From the NCBI RefSeq assembly GCF_040274945.1, contig NZ_JBEMAR010000012.1, positions 24,613 to 88,612 of the forward strand: a DNA stretch of 64,000 bases. The letters run 5' to 3'. Below, piece after piece: positions 43,001-52,109 of this stretch (the first letter of the stretch is position 1; every line of letters starts with the position of its first letter). The notes below the pieces were generated by a model. That model saw only the letters and a program-made list of their open reading frames with translations, was not told where the DNA came from and did not search any database. A program made the translations under genes and the position numbers. This stretch comes from Carnobacterium_B sp040274945. GTDB taxonomy: Bacteria > Bacillota > Bacilli > Lactobacillales > Carnobacteriaceae.

Positions 43001-44818
43001 TTAATCATTTTTCACTTCAACTATTTCTTCTCCAAACAACTGCATGGCTTCCGTAACAATCGTATCCTCTTCATCAGGGTCAGGTAAAACCGACTCTAAA
43101 CTGTTCAAATTTTCTTGCTCAAAATCAGAGGCCGTTTGGGTAGGCTTCTTAGTAGCAGGAGAATCGACTTTATCGGCTGGACGATTCTTCAACAACTCTT
43201 TATTTTGTTTTAAGAATTGTTCTCGAATAACAGGCCATTGTTCTGAAGGAACACAGATCATTTGTGGAGAATAGCCCACTAACCGCCTTAAATCTTCACT
43301 CACGGCTTCAAGCAATTCATTATCGTTAGTGGCCTTTTGACACAAAATATCATATTCAAATGAAACAATCAAGCCATTAGGACTCGCCGCGACTGGTGTG
43401 GAAGCTTTCATTATGGCTCTTTGAGTAACAGAAAGCATATTTAATAAATCAGGCCAAATATCAATCAACTGTGCTAAATTTTCCTTTGTAGCTTCACTCA
43501 ACACTTTGTAGATAATTGTCGTATTGGTTTTAAACTGATTATTTCCAGGTTTAGCAGTCGCTTTAGCCGTTTTCTTGGCTGGTTGAGGTGTTCCGCCATT
43601 CTTAGCCAGTTCTTTCAGTTGCTTCCTCATTTGACTAAGTTCTTTTTCCATATCCACCATTTTTTGCTGCTCAATTTGACTGAGTTCATTTCCATTTGAT
43701 CCTTCAACTGGGGCATTGTTTGGTGCTTTAATGTCTGTTAACTGGGTCAATTTTACAGTAGCAACCTCTAAATAGACTTCTGCATGGTTCGTAAACCGTA
43801 TCTCTTGTTGAGTATCATTCAAAAGCTCAATCACTTTATACAGCTGTTGGGCTGTAATCGTTTGACTAAGGCTTTTAAATCCTTCATCAACATTTGCACC
43901 TTCCAGTAAATCCGTCATCTGAGGAGCTTGTTGGTAAACCAATAAATCTCGACTAAATAGAATCAAATCCTCTACAAAACGACTGGCGTCTTTTCCCTCT
44001 GCTAAGATACTTTGCAAAAGAGACAATCCTTTTTCCGTATTGTGTTGAATAATCGAATCGAAATAATCTAAAACCAATTCTTGCGTCAAACTTCCAGTCA
44101 CACTCATTGCATTTTCAACGGTCACTGAATCGTCTCCATATGAGATAGCTTGATCTAGTATACTCAATGCATCTCGCATACCGCCCTCAGCAGCTCTAGC
44201 AATAACGGTTAACGCCTCTTCTTGGTACTCTATTTTTTCTTGGCCTAAGATATACGCCATGCGTTCACAACTATCTCGAACACTGATCCGTTTGAAATCA
44301 AAGCGCTGTGTTCGAGAAATAATGGTTAGTGGAATTTTATGGGGTTCTGTTGTAGCTAAAATAAAAATAACATTTTTAGGCGGTTCTTCTAATGTTTTTA
44401 ATAACGCATTAAAAGCTCCCGTGGTTAACATATGGACTTCATCAATAATATAAACCTTATATTCTGCACTAGTAGGAGCATATTTAGCTTTATCCCGAAT
44501 ATCTCGGATTTCTTCTACTCCATTGTTACTAGCCGCATCAATCTCAATCACATCATTTAATTGACCTTGAGTAATAGACTGACACATTTCACACTCATTA
44601 CAAGGTTCGCCGTCTTCTAAGTTTGGACAATTGATCGCTTTAGCAAAGATTTTTGCTGCACTCGTTTTTCCTGTTCCGCGTGGCCCAGTAAAGAGATAAG
44701 CATGACTTGTTTTCTCTTGTGCTAAAGCATTTCTTAACGTTTGTGTAATGGCTTTTTGCCCAGCAATATCTTGAAACCGTTGTGGACGCCATACTCGATA
44801 AAGTGCTTGATAACTCAT
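43001..44818 (-). CDS. dnaX: DNA polymerase III gamma/tau subunit
   Basis: DnaX is the clamp-loader ATPase and organiser of the replisome. The 605-residue protein has Walker A TGPRGTGKTS, a zinc module (CPNLEDGEPCNECEMC), Walker B IIDEVHML and the SRC-like arginine finger region TIISRTQRFDFK. The C-terminal tau part (from about 380) is Lys/Ala-rich and then helical. I saw no slippery A-run with a stem-loop for a gamma frameshift. It heads the housekeeping run. Confidence 0.96.
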   Translation of the reverse strand: MSYQALYRVWRPQRFQDIAGQKAITQTLRNALAQEKTSHAYLFTGPRGTGKTSAAKIFAKAINCPNLEDGEPCNECEMCQSITQGQLNDVIEIDAASNNGVEEIRDIRDKAKYAPTSAEYKVYIIDEVHMLTTGAFNALLKTLEEPPKNVIFILATTEPHKIPLTIISRTQRFDFKRISVRDSCERMAYILGQEKIEYQEEALTVIARAAEGGMRDALSILDQAISYGDDSVTVENAMSVTGSLTQELVLDYFDSIIQHNTEKGLSLLQSILAEGKDASRFVEDLILFSRDLLVYQQAPQMTDLLEGANVDEGFKSLSQTITAQQLYKVIELLNDTQQEIRFTNHAEVYLEVATVKLTQLTDIKAPNNAPVEGSNGNELSQIEQQKMVDMEKELSQMRKQLKELAKNGGTPQPAKKTAKATAKPGNNQFKTNTTIIYKVLSEATKENLAQLIDIWPDLLNMLSVTQRAIMKASTPVAASPNGLIVSFEYDILCQKATNDNELLEAVSEDLRRLVGYSPQMICVPSEQWPVIREQFLKQNKELLKNRPADKVDSPATKKPTQTASDFEQENLNSLESVLPDPDEEDTIVTEAMQLFGEEIVEVKND

Positions 44819-44965
44819 GCATTTCTCCCTTTCTTGAACCGTTCATCATTACTCTTTATTATACGTTATTTGAAGGGAAATTTAAACAGCTAGACCGTGA
44901 CTCTTTTTAGTTTCGTTGATCATCTGTCTATGGCATTACCTTCACCTTAAACTATAATCGCAAAC

Positions 44966-45008
44966 AAAAAAGAAACCGTTGATTAGATAATCAACGGTTT
45001 CTTTTTTT
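44966..45008 (-). terminator. Terminator after the SRP RNA gene
   Basis: AAGAAACCGTTGATT pairs perfectly with AATCAACGGTTTCTT around a 4-base loop, with T runs on both strands. On the minus strand it ends the SRP RNA. Confidence 0.92.
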
Positions 45009-45017
45009 ATTCTATGT

Positions 45018-45112
45018 ACATACGGCACATGACGAAACATCCTTAGTGCTGCTTCCTTCCGGATCTGACACGATTCGAAAGTTCATCATTGCCATACGGC
45101 CTTGCGGCATTT
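45018..45112 (-). ncRNA. ffs: Small (4.5S-type) signal recognition particle RNA
   Basis: The minus strand carries the invariant domain IV core GTGTCAGATCCGGAAGG and then AAGCAGCACTAAG, flanked by arms that pair (GTATGGCAATGATGAAC with GTTTCGTCATGTGCCGTAT). About 95 bases is the size of the bacterial small SRP RNA, which binds Ffh. A TATAAT (read on the minus strand, near 45115-45121) is suitably placed upstream. The position next to dnaX is conserved in Firmicutes. Confidence 0.93.
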
Positions 45113-45214
45113 CTTATTATAAAGGAATATCAAATGAAAAGCCAGTGTTTTTTTTATTAAATAAGTTCCACTATAAAAACATACGATATATTTTCAGTTA
45201 GTACGAGAAATCTT

Positions 45215-46251
45215 TTATATCACCTTTGTTTTATTGAAGTTCTTTACATATTCATCTATTGATTGAATGTATTCTTCTTTTTCTTCTTCAGAAATCCAAG
45301 CAATAGCAAAAGAGTTCTTAACTAATTGAATAACTTGTTCTGTGGTTAGTGAATAATTTTCAGCTAGTGCATACAAATCATCTGAAATATAGCTTTGGAA
45401 ATACGCTGGGTCATCTGAGTTTACAGTCACTTTTACTCCTTGTTCCAATAACTCGATAATTTCTTTCCCTTTCATATCTTCCACCACAAAGCTATTTGAA
45501 ACTGGGCAACAAGTTAAACCAATATTGTTTTCTTTAATGTAATTTACCAAATCTTGGTTTTCAACGATATTGGTTCCGTGATCAATTCTTTCAACTTTTG
45601 CATCAAAAAGTGCTTGACGAATGTGTTCAATCGAATTTTCTTGATCGATATCACAGTGCATTGTGATATGAAACCCTTCTTCTTTTGCTTTTTTAAATAC
45701 ATCAAAAAACTTACTTGGTGGATTGCCTCTTTCATCAGAATCGAGCCCGATTCCAACTATTTTATCTTTGTATGGAAGAGCTTGTTCAAATGCTTCCATA
45801 GCTGATTCTGCAGACATATCTCGTAAAAAACACATGATAAGATTTGCGCTTATTCCTAAATTAGAACTATCTCGAATAGCACGATAATATCCATTAAACA
45901 TCTTTTCGAAGCTAACTCCTCTTGAGGTATGTGCTTGAGGGTCAAAAAACACTTCTACATGTCTTACGTTATGCTCTTTAGCTTTTTTCAAATATTCCCA
46001 TGCCAATTCATAAAAGTCTTCTTCTGTTTGCAATACATTCATTGCTGGGTAATACACATTCAAGAAAGAAGAAAGAGAATCAAATTGATAATTTTTTTAA
46101 CTTCTTCAATGGTTTCTTGTCCGACAGTAATTTTATTTCTTCTAGCTAATTTCAATTTTAATTCAGGTTCTAAAGTTCCCTCCAAGTGAAGATGCAGCTC
46201 TGCTTTCGGTAACATTTTAATAAATTCTTTCGTCGGGTAGATGGTTGGCAC
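45215..46251 (-). pseudogene. add: Adenosine deaminase with a frameshift in a poly-A run
   Basis: The enzyme would deaminate adenosine to inosine. The N-terminal part starts at a GTG (46251) with AAAGGAG 7 bases upstream and contains the metal site AELHLHLEGTLEP. It runs out of frame after GQETIEEVKK. The next frame continues the protein without loss (YQFDSLSSFLNVYYP), then ITMHCDIDQENS, ERIDHGTNIV and VNSDDPAYFQSY, all key residues intact. The break coincides with seven A residues on the coding strand (46092-46098); eight or five would restore one frame of about 345 codons. It may be a recent mutation, a sequencing error, or transcript slippage. Confidence 0.85.
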
Positions 46252-46308
46252 GGTATACACTCCTTTAGTTTGAATCACATAACGAACTATAATTACATAA
46301 CAACTAAC

Positions 46309-46336
46309 ATTATACGTGTTTAAAAACATTAATCAA
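46309..46336 (-). promoter_or_regulatory. Probable promoter of the adenosine deaminase gene
   Basis: On the minus strand TTGATT (46331-46336) and a perfect TATAAT (46309-46314) are 16 bases apart, about 55 bases before the GTG start. Confidence 0.6.
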
Positions 46337-46672
46337 CAAATAGTTAGATTAAATCTATATAAAAAAACAAATAACGAATGATAACACAAACTTTTTTGAT
46401 TCTCACACTATGATTATCCGCTTAATTAGGCTGATTCCACAATTTATTTTAGGATACATTCTTCGTTAAATGATTTAACTTCATATGAGTAAATCATTTT
46501 CTTTTTAAAAAACGAATATAAAAAGGCAGAATCAAACTCTACTCGATGAATAGAGTTTGATTCTGTCTTTGTTCCCATCTTTACTCGTCTACTGCTCTTT
46601 TTGCTAAGCAGCCCTCACTAAACTTTAACTCAAAATGATTGGTATCGCTTCTTTCATCTTCTATGTATTCTT
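46337..46672. other. Intergenic stretch with two strong inverted repeats
   Basis: No gene is supported here. AAATGATTTA (46468-46477) and TAAATCATTT (46490-46499) are perfect inverse copies followed by TCTTTTT on the plus strand. A second hairpin at 46522-46571 is listed separately. Which transcript the first one ends is unclear. Near 46663-46686 TTCTATGTATTC is repeated in tandem around the end of the small leftward gene. Confidence 0.6.
46522..46571 (-). terminator. Terminator after the small hypothetical gene
   Basis: CAGAATCAAACTCTA pairs perfectly with TAGAGTTTGATTCTG around a 9-base loop, extended by AAAG with CTTT. On the minus strand TTTTT follows. Confidence 0.85.
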
Positions 46673-46906
46673 CTATGTATTCTTCTTTTCATTTTGAACT
46701 TTTAAAGCTGTTTCAATCTCTAGATATAACGTGATAGAATCGTAATTATCTGTATTGTATTTTTCTATTTCACCTGTTCGGATTTCAAAAATTTGATCCA
46801 TCTGGCTCAAAATTGCTGTTAATAATTCGATTTTCTTACTTTCTGTTAGTTTCTTTGATTTAAGAATAGCTAAATAATTTTCCCGAAAATCTTGAATATT
46901 TCCCAT
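46673..46906 (-). CDS. Small hypothetical protein
   Basis: This 77-residue protein is probably real: AGGGTGA is a fair SD 7 bases upstream, a terminator follows, and the sequence is typical soluble helical protein (MGNIQDFRENYLAILKSKK, TESKKIELLTAILSQMDQIF). It has no membrane segment or signal peptide and I do not recognise a family. Its last codons overlap a 12-base tandem repeat, which may have altered its C-terminus. Confidence 0.55.
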   Translation of the reverse strand: MGNIQDFRENYLAILKSKKLTESKKIELLTAILSQMDQIFEIRTGEIEKYNTDNYDSITLYLEIETALKVQNEKKNT

Positions 46907-47049
46907 GTGTGATTCACCCTATCTCTAAACAATGATAATAGAAAGCCCTTATCTATTTATTCTTTACTCTATCCAACCTACATTATACACCTCCCACTCT
47001 AGTATACCATGCATTTTGTTTACACTTTTTTCATTGTAACCGTCTTAAC

Positions 47050-47075
47050 ATTAGATTAAGGTACATTAATCTAAT
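47050..47075. promoter_or_regulatory. Perfect inverted repeat upstream of alr
   Basis: ATTAGATTAA (47050-47059) and TTAATCTAAT (47066-47075) are perfect inverse copies with a 6-base spacer, 54 bases before the alr ATG. Shape and position suit a repressor or activator dimer. Confidence 0.55.
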
Positions 47076-47128
47076 ATTAAGTGGTATCATTATAAAAAAT
47101 ATACTAGATACTTTTAGGAAGTGAATTA

Positions 47129-48301
47129 ATGAAAATAGGAAGCTCTAGAGAGACTTGGATCGAGATATCTCTTGATAACGTAGAAAACAATATAAAAAAT
47201 TTCAAAAAACTCCTTTCCTCAGACACAGCTTTGATGGCTGTTGTAAAAGCTGATGGCTATGGACATGGAGCAAAAGAGATTGCTGAAACGGCTATTAAAG
47301 CCGGGGCAACTTATTTGGCTGTAGCTTTTCTAGATGAAGCAGTAGTTTTACGAAAGGCCGGATTCTCTATTCCGATTCTAGTCCTTGGTTACACAAGTTT
47401 AGATACCGAAACCATAGAAAAAGCAATCGACTATGGTCTAACATTAACAGTGTACTCTAAAGAAGCTGTTGAAAGCATTCAACAGTTAGCTGATCAAAAG
47501 AAAAAAGTTTGTCGCATTCATTTGAAAATTGATAGTGGGATGAATCGAATTGGCGTACGCACTGCTGAAGAAGCACTACAAGTTGTAGCATCCATTACTT
47601 CAGATTATTTACTCTTGGAAGGTGTTTTCACCCATTTTGCGGATGCTGACGCCATTGAATCTACCTTTGTTCATGAACAATTTAGCCATTTCATGCACAT
47701 TGTTTCCGAAATTCAACAAGCAGGGTACACGATTCCAATAAAGCATTGCTGCAATACCGCAGCAACTATAGCTTATCCTGAAATGCATTTGGACATGGTT
47801 CGAATCGGCATTGGGCTTTATGGTTTGTATCCAGAGCAACACTTGCAAGATCACATTGAATTAAAACCAGCGATGACTTTTAAAACGAAGCCTATTTTAA
47901 TCAAAAAAGTTCCAGCCGGACAAAGTGTCAGCTATGGACGAACCTATACAACGACAGTGGATTCAATTATTGCAACTATTCCTGTAGGCTATGCAGATGG
48001 TTTTTCAAGGGCCTTATCCAACAATGGGAATGTAACGCTAGACGGGCATAAAGCGCCTATTGTCGGACGAGTATGTATGGATCAGACAATGGTAGACCTT
48101 AGTGAAATTGATCCAGTTCATTTTGATAAAGAAATCATTCTTTTTGGAGACCCTAAAGATAACTGTATTTCCATTAGCGAAGTCGCTGCACAAATGAATA
48201 CGATTCATTACGAAGTGGCTTGTTTGGTAGGAAAAAGAGTACCTAGAGTTTACCTCAATCACAATAAGATAATATCTGCTACTGGATTAGTAAAACCTTA
48301 A
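47129..48301 (+). CDS. alr: Alanine racemase
   Basis: Alr interconverts L- and D-alanine for peptidoglycan. The PLP Lys is K40 in VVKADGYGHGA and the catalytic Tyr is in GQSVSYGRTYTT. The 390-residue length is normal. AGGAAGTG is the SD. The usual partner acpS is not upstream. A perfect inverted repeat in the promoter region hints at regulation, and a very long perfect hairpin ends the transcript. Confidence 0.96.
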   Translation: MKIGSSRETWIEISLDNVENNIKNFKKLLSSDTALMAVVKADGYGHGAKEIAETAIKAGATYLAVAFLDEAVVLRKAGFSIPILVLGYTSLDTETIEKAIDYGLTLTVYSKEAVESIQQLADQKKKVCRIHLKIDSGMNRIGVRTAEEALQVVASITSDYLLLEGVFTHFADADAIESTFVHEQFSHFMHIVSEIQQAGYTIPIKHCCNTAATIAYPEMHLDMVRIGIGLYGLYPEQHLQDHIELKPAMTFKTKPILIKKVPAGQSVSYGRTYTTTVDSIIATIPVGYADGFSRALSNNGNVTLDGHKAPIVGRVCMDQTMVDLSEIDPVHFDKEIILFGDPKDNCISISEVAAQMNTIHYEVACLVGKRVPRVYLNHNKIISATGLVKP

Positions 48302-48317
48302 CTAGATCTAGCTATAA

Positions 48318-48369
48318 AAATAAAACCTAGTACATACTGTTGATTCACAGTATGTACTAGGTTTTATTT
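48318..48369. terminator. Convergent terminator with a 23-bp perfect stem
   Basis: 48318-48340 pairs without mismatch with 48347-48369 around TGATTC. The stem has AAATAAAACC at one end and GGTTTTATTT at the other, so it works in both directions. It overlaps the GrpB gene stop. Confidence 0.92.
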
Positions 48370-48882
48370 GGTGGTTTTATACCAGTGTAGGGCTAATTGT
48401 TCTATTTCTTTTACCATTGTCATCTTAGCCTCGATATAAGCAGCAATATCATCTGAATAAAGTAACGCATTTTCTTTTTTTAACCGCCCATACCTTTGAG
48501 CTTCTTTAGAATGCATTCTTAAATAATCTCGAAAAGCTAAATGGCGTGTAATTTCTTGATTGCCTATTTGAAAAAGGTGTACATGATGGGTGCGGTGGTC
48601 GCCGCCTTTTTCAAAATAACGTCTACCCGGCAAACCATTCTCACCCTTTGCCACATATCCCAACTGTTCCATTTCTTCATTCAATGCATCTACTTGATGC
48701 AAGTTATAAACTACAGGCATTAAATCAATAATCGGCTTTGCTGCTAATCCTAGGACAGCTGTACTGCCAATATGAAAAACCGTATGGCTATTTTCTTGGA
48801 ATAGTTGATGAAGAACTTTTTTCTCTTTTTCAAACAATAGTGGCCATTCTGTTTGATAGTCCAGTACTTCTACTTTTCTCAC
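48364..48882 (-). CDS. GrpB family (UPF0157) nucleotidyltransferase-like protein
   Basis: This 172-residue protein belongs to the GrpB/UPF0157 group within the nucleotidyltransferase superfamily. The motif FHIGSTAVLGLAAKPIIDLM provides the GS...DxD-like catalytic signature, and HHVHLFQ and HLAFRDYLR are conserved downstream. Some proteins with this domain are fused to CoaE; the role of the free form is not known. It overlaps the terminator shared with alr. Confidence 0.85.
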   Translation of the reverse strand: MRKVEVLDYQTEWPLLFEKEKKVLHQLFQENSHTVFHIGSTAVLGLAAKPIIDLMPVVYNLHQVDALNEEMEQLGYVAKGENGLPGRRYFEKGGDHRTHHVHLFQIGNQEITRHLAFRDYLRMHSKEAQRYGRLKKENALLYSDDIAAYIEAKMTMVKEIEQLALHWYKTTK

Positions 48883-48923
48883 CTTTGCTCACCTGCCTGT
48901 AATTTAATTCTCGAACATGTAGC

Positions 48924-50882
48924 TTAGTCTCTTCTTAGTGACTCTACTGGATCTAATTTGGCTGCTTTTGCTGCAGGCATTAAACCGGCTACCATACTGA
49001 TGAAAATGCTTAGCACAATACCAGACACAGCATACGTTGGCGTTAAATTAATAATAGTAACATCGAAGTAATTTGTACTTATAGCATTAGCAGCTAATGA
49101 TAATCCCCAAGCAATGCCAACTCCAAACAGTCCGCTAAATAAACCAATTAAGAAGGATTCAGATACAAAAATACGACGAATGTCTTTTTTACGCCCTCCA
49201 ATTGCTTTGATGACCCCAATTTCTTTGGTACGTTCAACTACACTGATGTAAAGAACGGTTAAGATCATAATAGCTGATACAATTAACGAAATTCCAGCAA
49301 CTCCTGCTAGTACATACGTAAAAATATCCAGCATTTGACTAAACGTATCTGCTATTGCTTCTGTTGTGGAGCCTTTGTAGTTTAAATCCTCAACTTCAGC
49401 TTTGATAGACTCTGTATTATCCGCATTATCTGAAACAAGGTAAACGATATTAGGATTTAGTTCGCCACCAGCTTCTTCTACAAATGATTTTAAATCCTCA
49501 TAGGTCAAATATACCGTGTCTAATCCCCCTTCAGAACCATAAATACCGCTGACCGTCATTGTTAGATCCAAGGGCTCTTCATTAACAATTGTTTCTATCT
49601 GAATATCCTGTCCTACAAGATCTTCACCTAAAGTATCAGCCATATTTTGAGTGATCACAACTTCACCCTCTTTAGGCAATGATCCTTCTATAATATCTGC
49701 ACTAGTAATCATGGAAGAAACAGTTGTTACACTCATAAACTGAGCAGCATTTTCATCAAATGTTGCTTTGTTTGTTCCAATAGAAAAATTAGTAAAGCCT
49801 TCTTCAACAGCCTCTACATGATCAATATCAGATAATTCTTCAATATTTCCAGCTTCAAATGATCCTGCGCTAGATAACCCTAACATAGGATTTTGATCTT
49901 GCATTTCATTTACATCTGTCTGATTTCCAGTTTCTTCATCTGGCATATGAACTTCACTAACTAATGGATTCACTTGGCTATTCATGGTATCTGTTAAATA
50001 GGCGTTTACTCCGTTACCTAGAGAAAGCATCAAAATAACACTCATAATTCCGATGCTTCCACCTAGTGCTATCAAGATATTACGAGATAACTTTTCTTTC
50101 ATATTTAGCAAGGCTAATTTCATTGCTCCAAACAAACTCAAATTCTTATTACGGTTTGGTTTGCTTGTTTTGTATTTATTATCTGTAACCGTTAAGGTAT
50201 CTTTTACTTGATCATTGATTACTCGTCCATCATCAATCGTCACAACTCGACTAGAATAAGCTGCTACTCTTTCAGAATGGGTTACCATAATGACAAGTTT
50301 TCCATTTTCAGCAATTTCTTTGATCATTTCTAAGACTTGCTCCGTTGTTTCAGAATCCAACGCTCCAGTTGGTTCATCTGCAATAATAATATCAGGATCA
50401 TTCACTAACGCACGAGCAATGGCTACACGTTGTTTCTGTCCTCCAGATATTGCATCAGGTTTTTTGTGTAACTGATCTTGCAGACCTACCGCAGCTAATA
50501 TTTCCTTAGCTCTTTTCTCACGTTCTGCCTTCGACACATTCGACAGCGTCATAGCCAAGGTTACATTATCTAAAACGGATAAGTGCGAGATTAGATTAAA
50601 ACTCTGAAATACAAACCCGACTTTTTCTTTATGGTACTGTACTAAATCTTTTTCAGAATAGTCGCCGATATTATCACCATCAACAACGATTTCACCTTGA
50701 AAATCAGAATCTAATCCACCGATTAAATTCATCAGTGTCGATTTTCCACTACCTGATTCTCCAATGATGGAAACCAATTCTCCTTTTTCAAAAGACAAAT
50801 TAACATCTTTCAATGCTTGAAATCTTTCTCCACCATTAATTTTATATGATTTATTTACGTGTTCTAATTTCATTACAGGCAT
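48924..50882 (-). CDS. MacB-type ABC transporter, ATPase fused to FtsX-like permease
   Basis: This 652-residue protein joins an ATPase (about residues 1-225: Walker A GESGSGKST, ISGGQKQR, Walker B IIIADEPTGALDS) to a permease. The permease has one membrane segment near residue 275, a large outside domain at about 300-530, and three C-terminal segments in an FtsX fold. MacB-type exporters move peptides, antibiotics or act as mechanotransmitters. AAAGGAG is the SD. No two-component system or membrane fusion protein is adjacent, so the substrate is unknown. Confidence 0.88.
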   Translation of the reverse strand: MPVMKLEHVNKSYKINGGERFQALKDVNLSFEKGELVSIIGESGSGKSTLMNLIGGLDSDFQGEIVVDGDNIGDYSEKDLVQYHKEKVGFVFQSFNLISHLSVLDNVTLAMTLSNVSKAEREKRAKEILAAVGLQDQLHKKPDAISGGQKQRVAIARALVNDPDIIIADEPTGALDSETTEQVLEMIKEIAENGKLVIMVTHSERVAAYSSRVVTIDDGRVINDQVKDTLTVTDNKYKTSKPNRNKNLSLFGAMKLALLNMKEKLSRNILIALGGSIGIMSVILMLSLGNGVNAYLTDTMNSQVNPLVSEVHMPDEETGNQTDVNEMQDQNPMLGLSSAGSFEAGNIEELSDIDHVEAVEEGFTNFSIGTNKATFDENAAQFMSVTTVSSMITSADIIEGSLPKEGEVVITQNMADTLGEDLVGQDIQIETIVNEEPLDLTMTVSGIYGSEGGLDTVYLTYEDLKSFVEEAGGELNPNIVYLVSDNADNTESIKAEVEDLNYKGSTTEAIADTFSQMLDIFTYVLAGVAGISLIVSAIMILTVLYISVVERTKEIGVIKAIGGRKKDIRRIFVSESFLIGLFSGLFGVGIAWGLSLAANAISTNYFDVTIINLTPTYAVSGIVLSIFISMVAGLMPAAKAAKLDPVESLRRD

Positions 50883-51020
50883 CTTTATTCTCCTTTATTT
50901 CTTGTATGTCTTTGTTTTTTTGTAGAATGTTCTAATATTACTACTTTTGTAGCGATTAAACAAGCGTTACTCCTGTCCTTTACATCTTAAAAGAAATGAA
51001 TACTATATACTATCTCACCT

Positions 51021-51054
51021 ATTGTCACCTTAATTATTTTTTTAAGTTGACAAT
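51021..51054. promoter_or_regulatory. BirA-like operator upstream of birA-bioY
   Basis: ATTGTCACCTTAA (51021-51033) and TTAAGTTGACAAT (51042-51054) are inverse copies at 12 of 13 positions. TTGT at one end and ACAA at the other span 32 bases, the layout of Gram-positive biotin operators. The right arm covers the -35 box, so bound BirA would block its own promoter. Confidence 0.65.
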
Positions 51055-51075
51055 AAATTTCTGACCCCTTATACT
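51047..51075 (+). promoter_or_regulatory. birA-bioY promoter
   Basis: A perfect TTGACA (51047-51052) and TATACT (51070-51075) are separated by 17 bases, about 20 bases before the birA start codon, so the 5' leader is very short. Confidence 0.82.
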
Positions 51076-51093
51076 AAAAAAAGAGGTGAACTT

Positions 51094-52080
51094 ATGTCTA
51101 CAAAATTACGTATTCTTTCTTTATTAGAACAACAAAAAGGCAATAGTATTTCTGGACAATCCTTAGCAGATAGCTTGGGTCTTTCAAGAACATCTATTTG
51201 GAAAGGCATTAAATCCTTGCAAGAAGAAGGATACATTATTGAAGCAGTCACAAATAAAGGTTACCGGCTTTCATTAAAATCAGATATTATTTCTACTGAT
51301 GCGATCAGATCTTATTTACAACCTACTTTACAAAAATTTCCTATTTATCCATTTAAAACAATTGATTCTACAAATAACCAAGCTCGAAAACTTGCCATGC
51401 TAGATTCTACACACGAAGGACTTGTTGTATCTGAAGAACAAACTAACGGGCGAGGACGATTAGGTAAATCGTTTTATTCACCTAATCAAACTGGGGTGTA
51501 CTTAAGTTTTTTTCTAAAACCTAATTTAAGTATGGCTGATGCTGCTCTAGTTACTACAGCTGCGGCTGTAGCTGTTTGCTTAGCTATTGAAAAAATAACA
51601 ACTAAACAACCTCAAATTAAATGGGTAAACGATATTTATCTTAACGAAACAAAAATATGTGGAATTTTAACAGAAGCTATCTCCGATTTTGAAAGTGGAA
51701 AAGTAGAAACATTGATTGTCGGTATAGGGGTAAATGTTAAAGAACCTTCCGCTGGTTTCCCTGATGAGTTGACTACTATTGCAGGATCCCTTCTTTCTTC
51801 TGCAGAAACCGAACATTTTGACCGCAATCTTTTAGTGGCTGAAATTACGAATCATTTCTACGAGATCTACCAAACCATTGAAGATCGTTCTTTTCTGGAT
51901 GAATATAAAAAACGTTGTTTTGTCATTGGTAAAAAGATTACTTTTAAAGAACGCAAACAAGAATTTGAAGCTATTCCGATTGATATTGATTCTCAAGGAG
52001 GGCTAGTAATCCAAATGGCTGATGGCCATCAACGAACGTTGTCTTACGGAGAGATTGTTATGAAAAAACCGTTCCAGTAA
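51094..52080 (+). CDS. birA: Bifunctional biotin ligase/repressor
   Basis: BirA attaches biotin to carboxylases and represses biotin genes. The 328 residues include an N-terminal winged helix (LRILSLLEQQKGNSISGQSL, LGLSRTSIWKGIKSLQEEGY), the ligase core with the biotinyl-AMP loop GRGRLGKSFYSP and KWVNDIYL, and a C-terminal SH3-like domain. The ATG follows an AGAGGTGA SD. bioY starts 29 bases downstream, and a BirA-like inverted repeat covers the promoter, so autoregulation is likely. Confidence 0.95.
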   Translation: MSTKLRILSLLEQQKGNSISGQSLADSLGLSRTSIWKGIKSLQEEGYIIEAVTNKGYRLSLKSDIISTDAIRSYLQPTLQKFPIYPFKTIDSTNNQARKLAMLDSTHEGLVVSEEQTNGRGRLGKSFYSPNQTGVYLSFFLKPNLSMADAALVTTAAAVAVCLAIEKITTKQPQIKWVNDIYLNETKICGILTEAISDFESGKVETLIVGIGVNVKEPSAGFPDELTTIAGSLLSSAETEHFDRNLLVAEITNHFYEIYQTIEDRSFLDEYKKRCFVIGKKITFKERKQEFEAIPIDIDSQGGLVIQMADGHQRTLSYGEIVMKKPFQ

Positions 52081-52109
52081 TTTATTGGTGCATCTAAAAG
52101 GAGACTCTT

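Noticed and set aside
43001..44818. Programmed frameshift in dnaX giving a gamma form
   Set aside because: No A-rich slippery heptamer followed by a stem-loop was seen in the Lys/Ala-rich region.
46279..46375. PurR boxes upstream of the adenosine deaminase gene
   Set aside because: CGAAC-like cores occur, but each box has two or more mismatches and the spacing is wrong for PurR.
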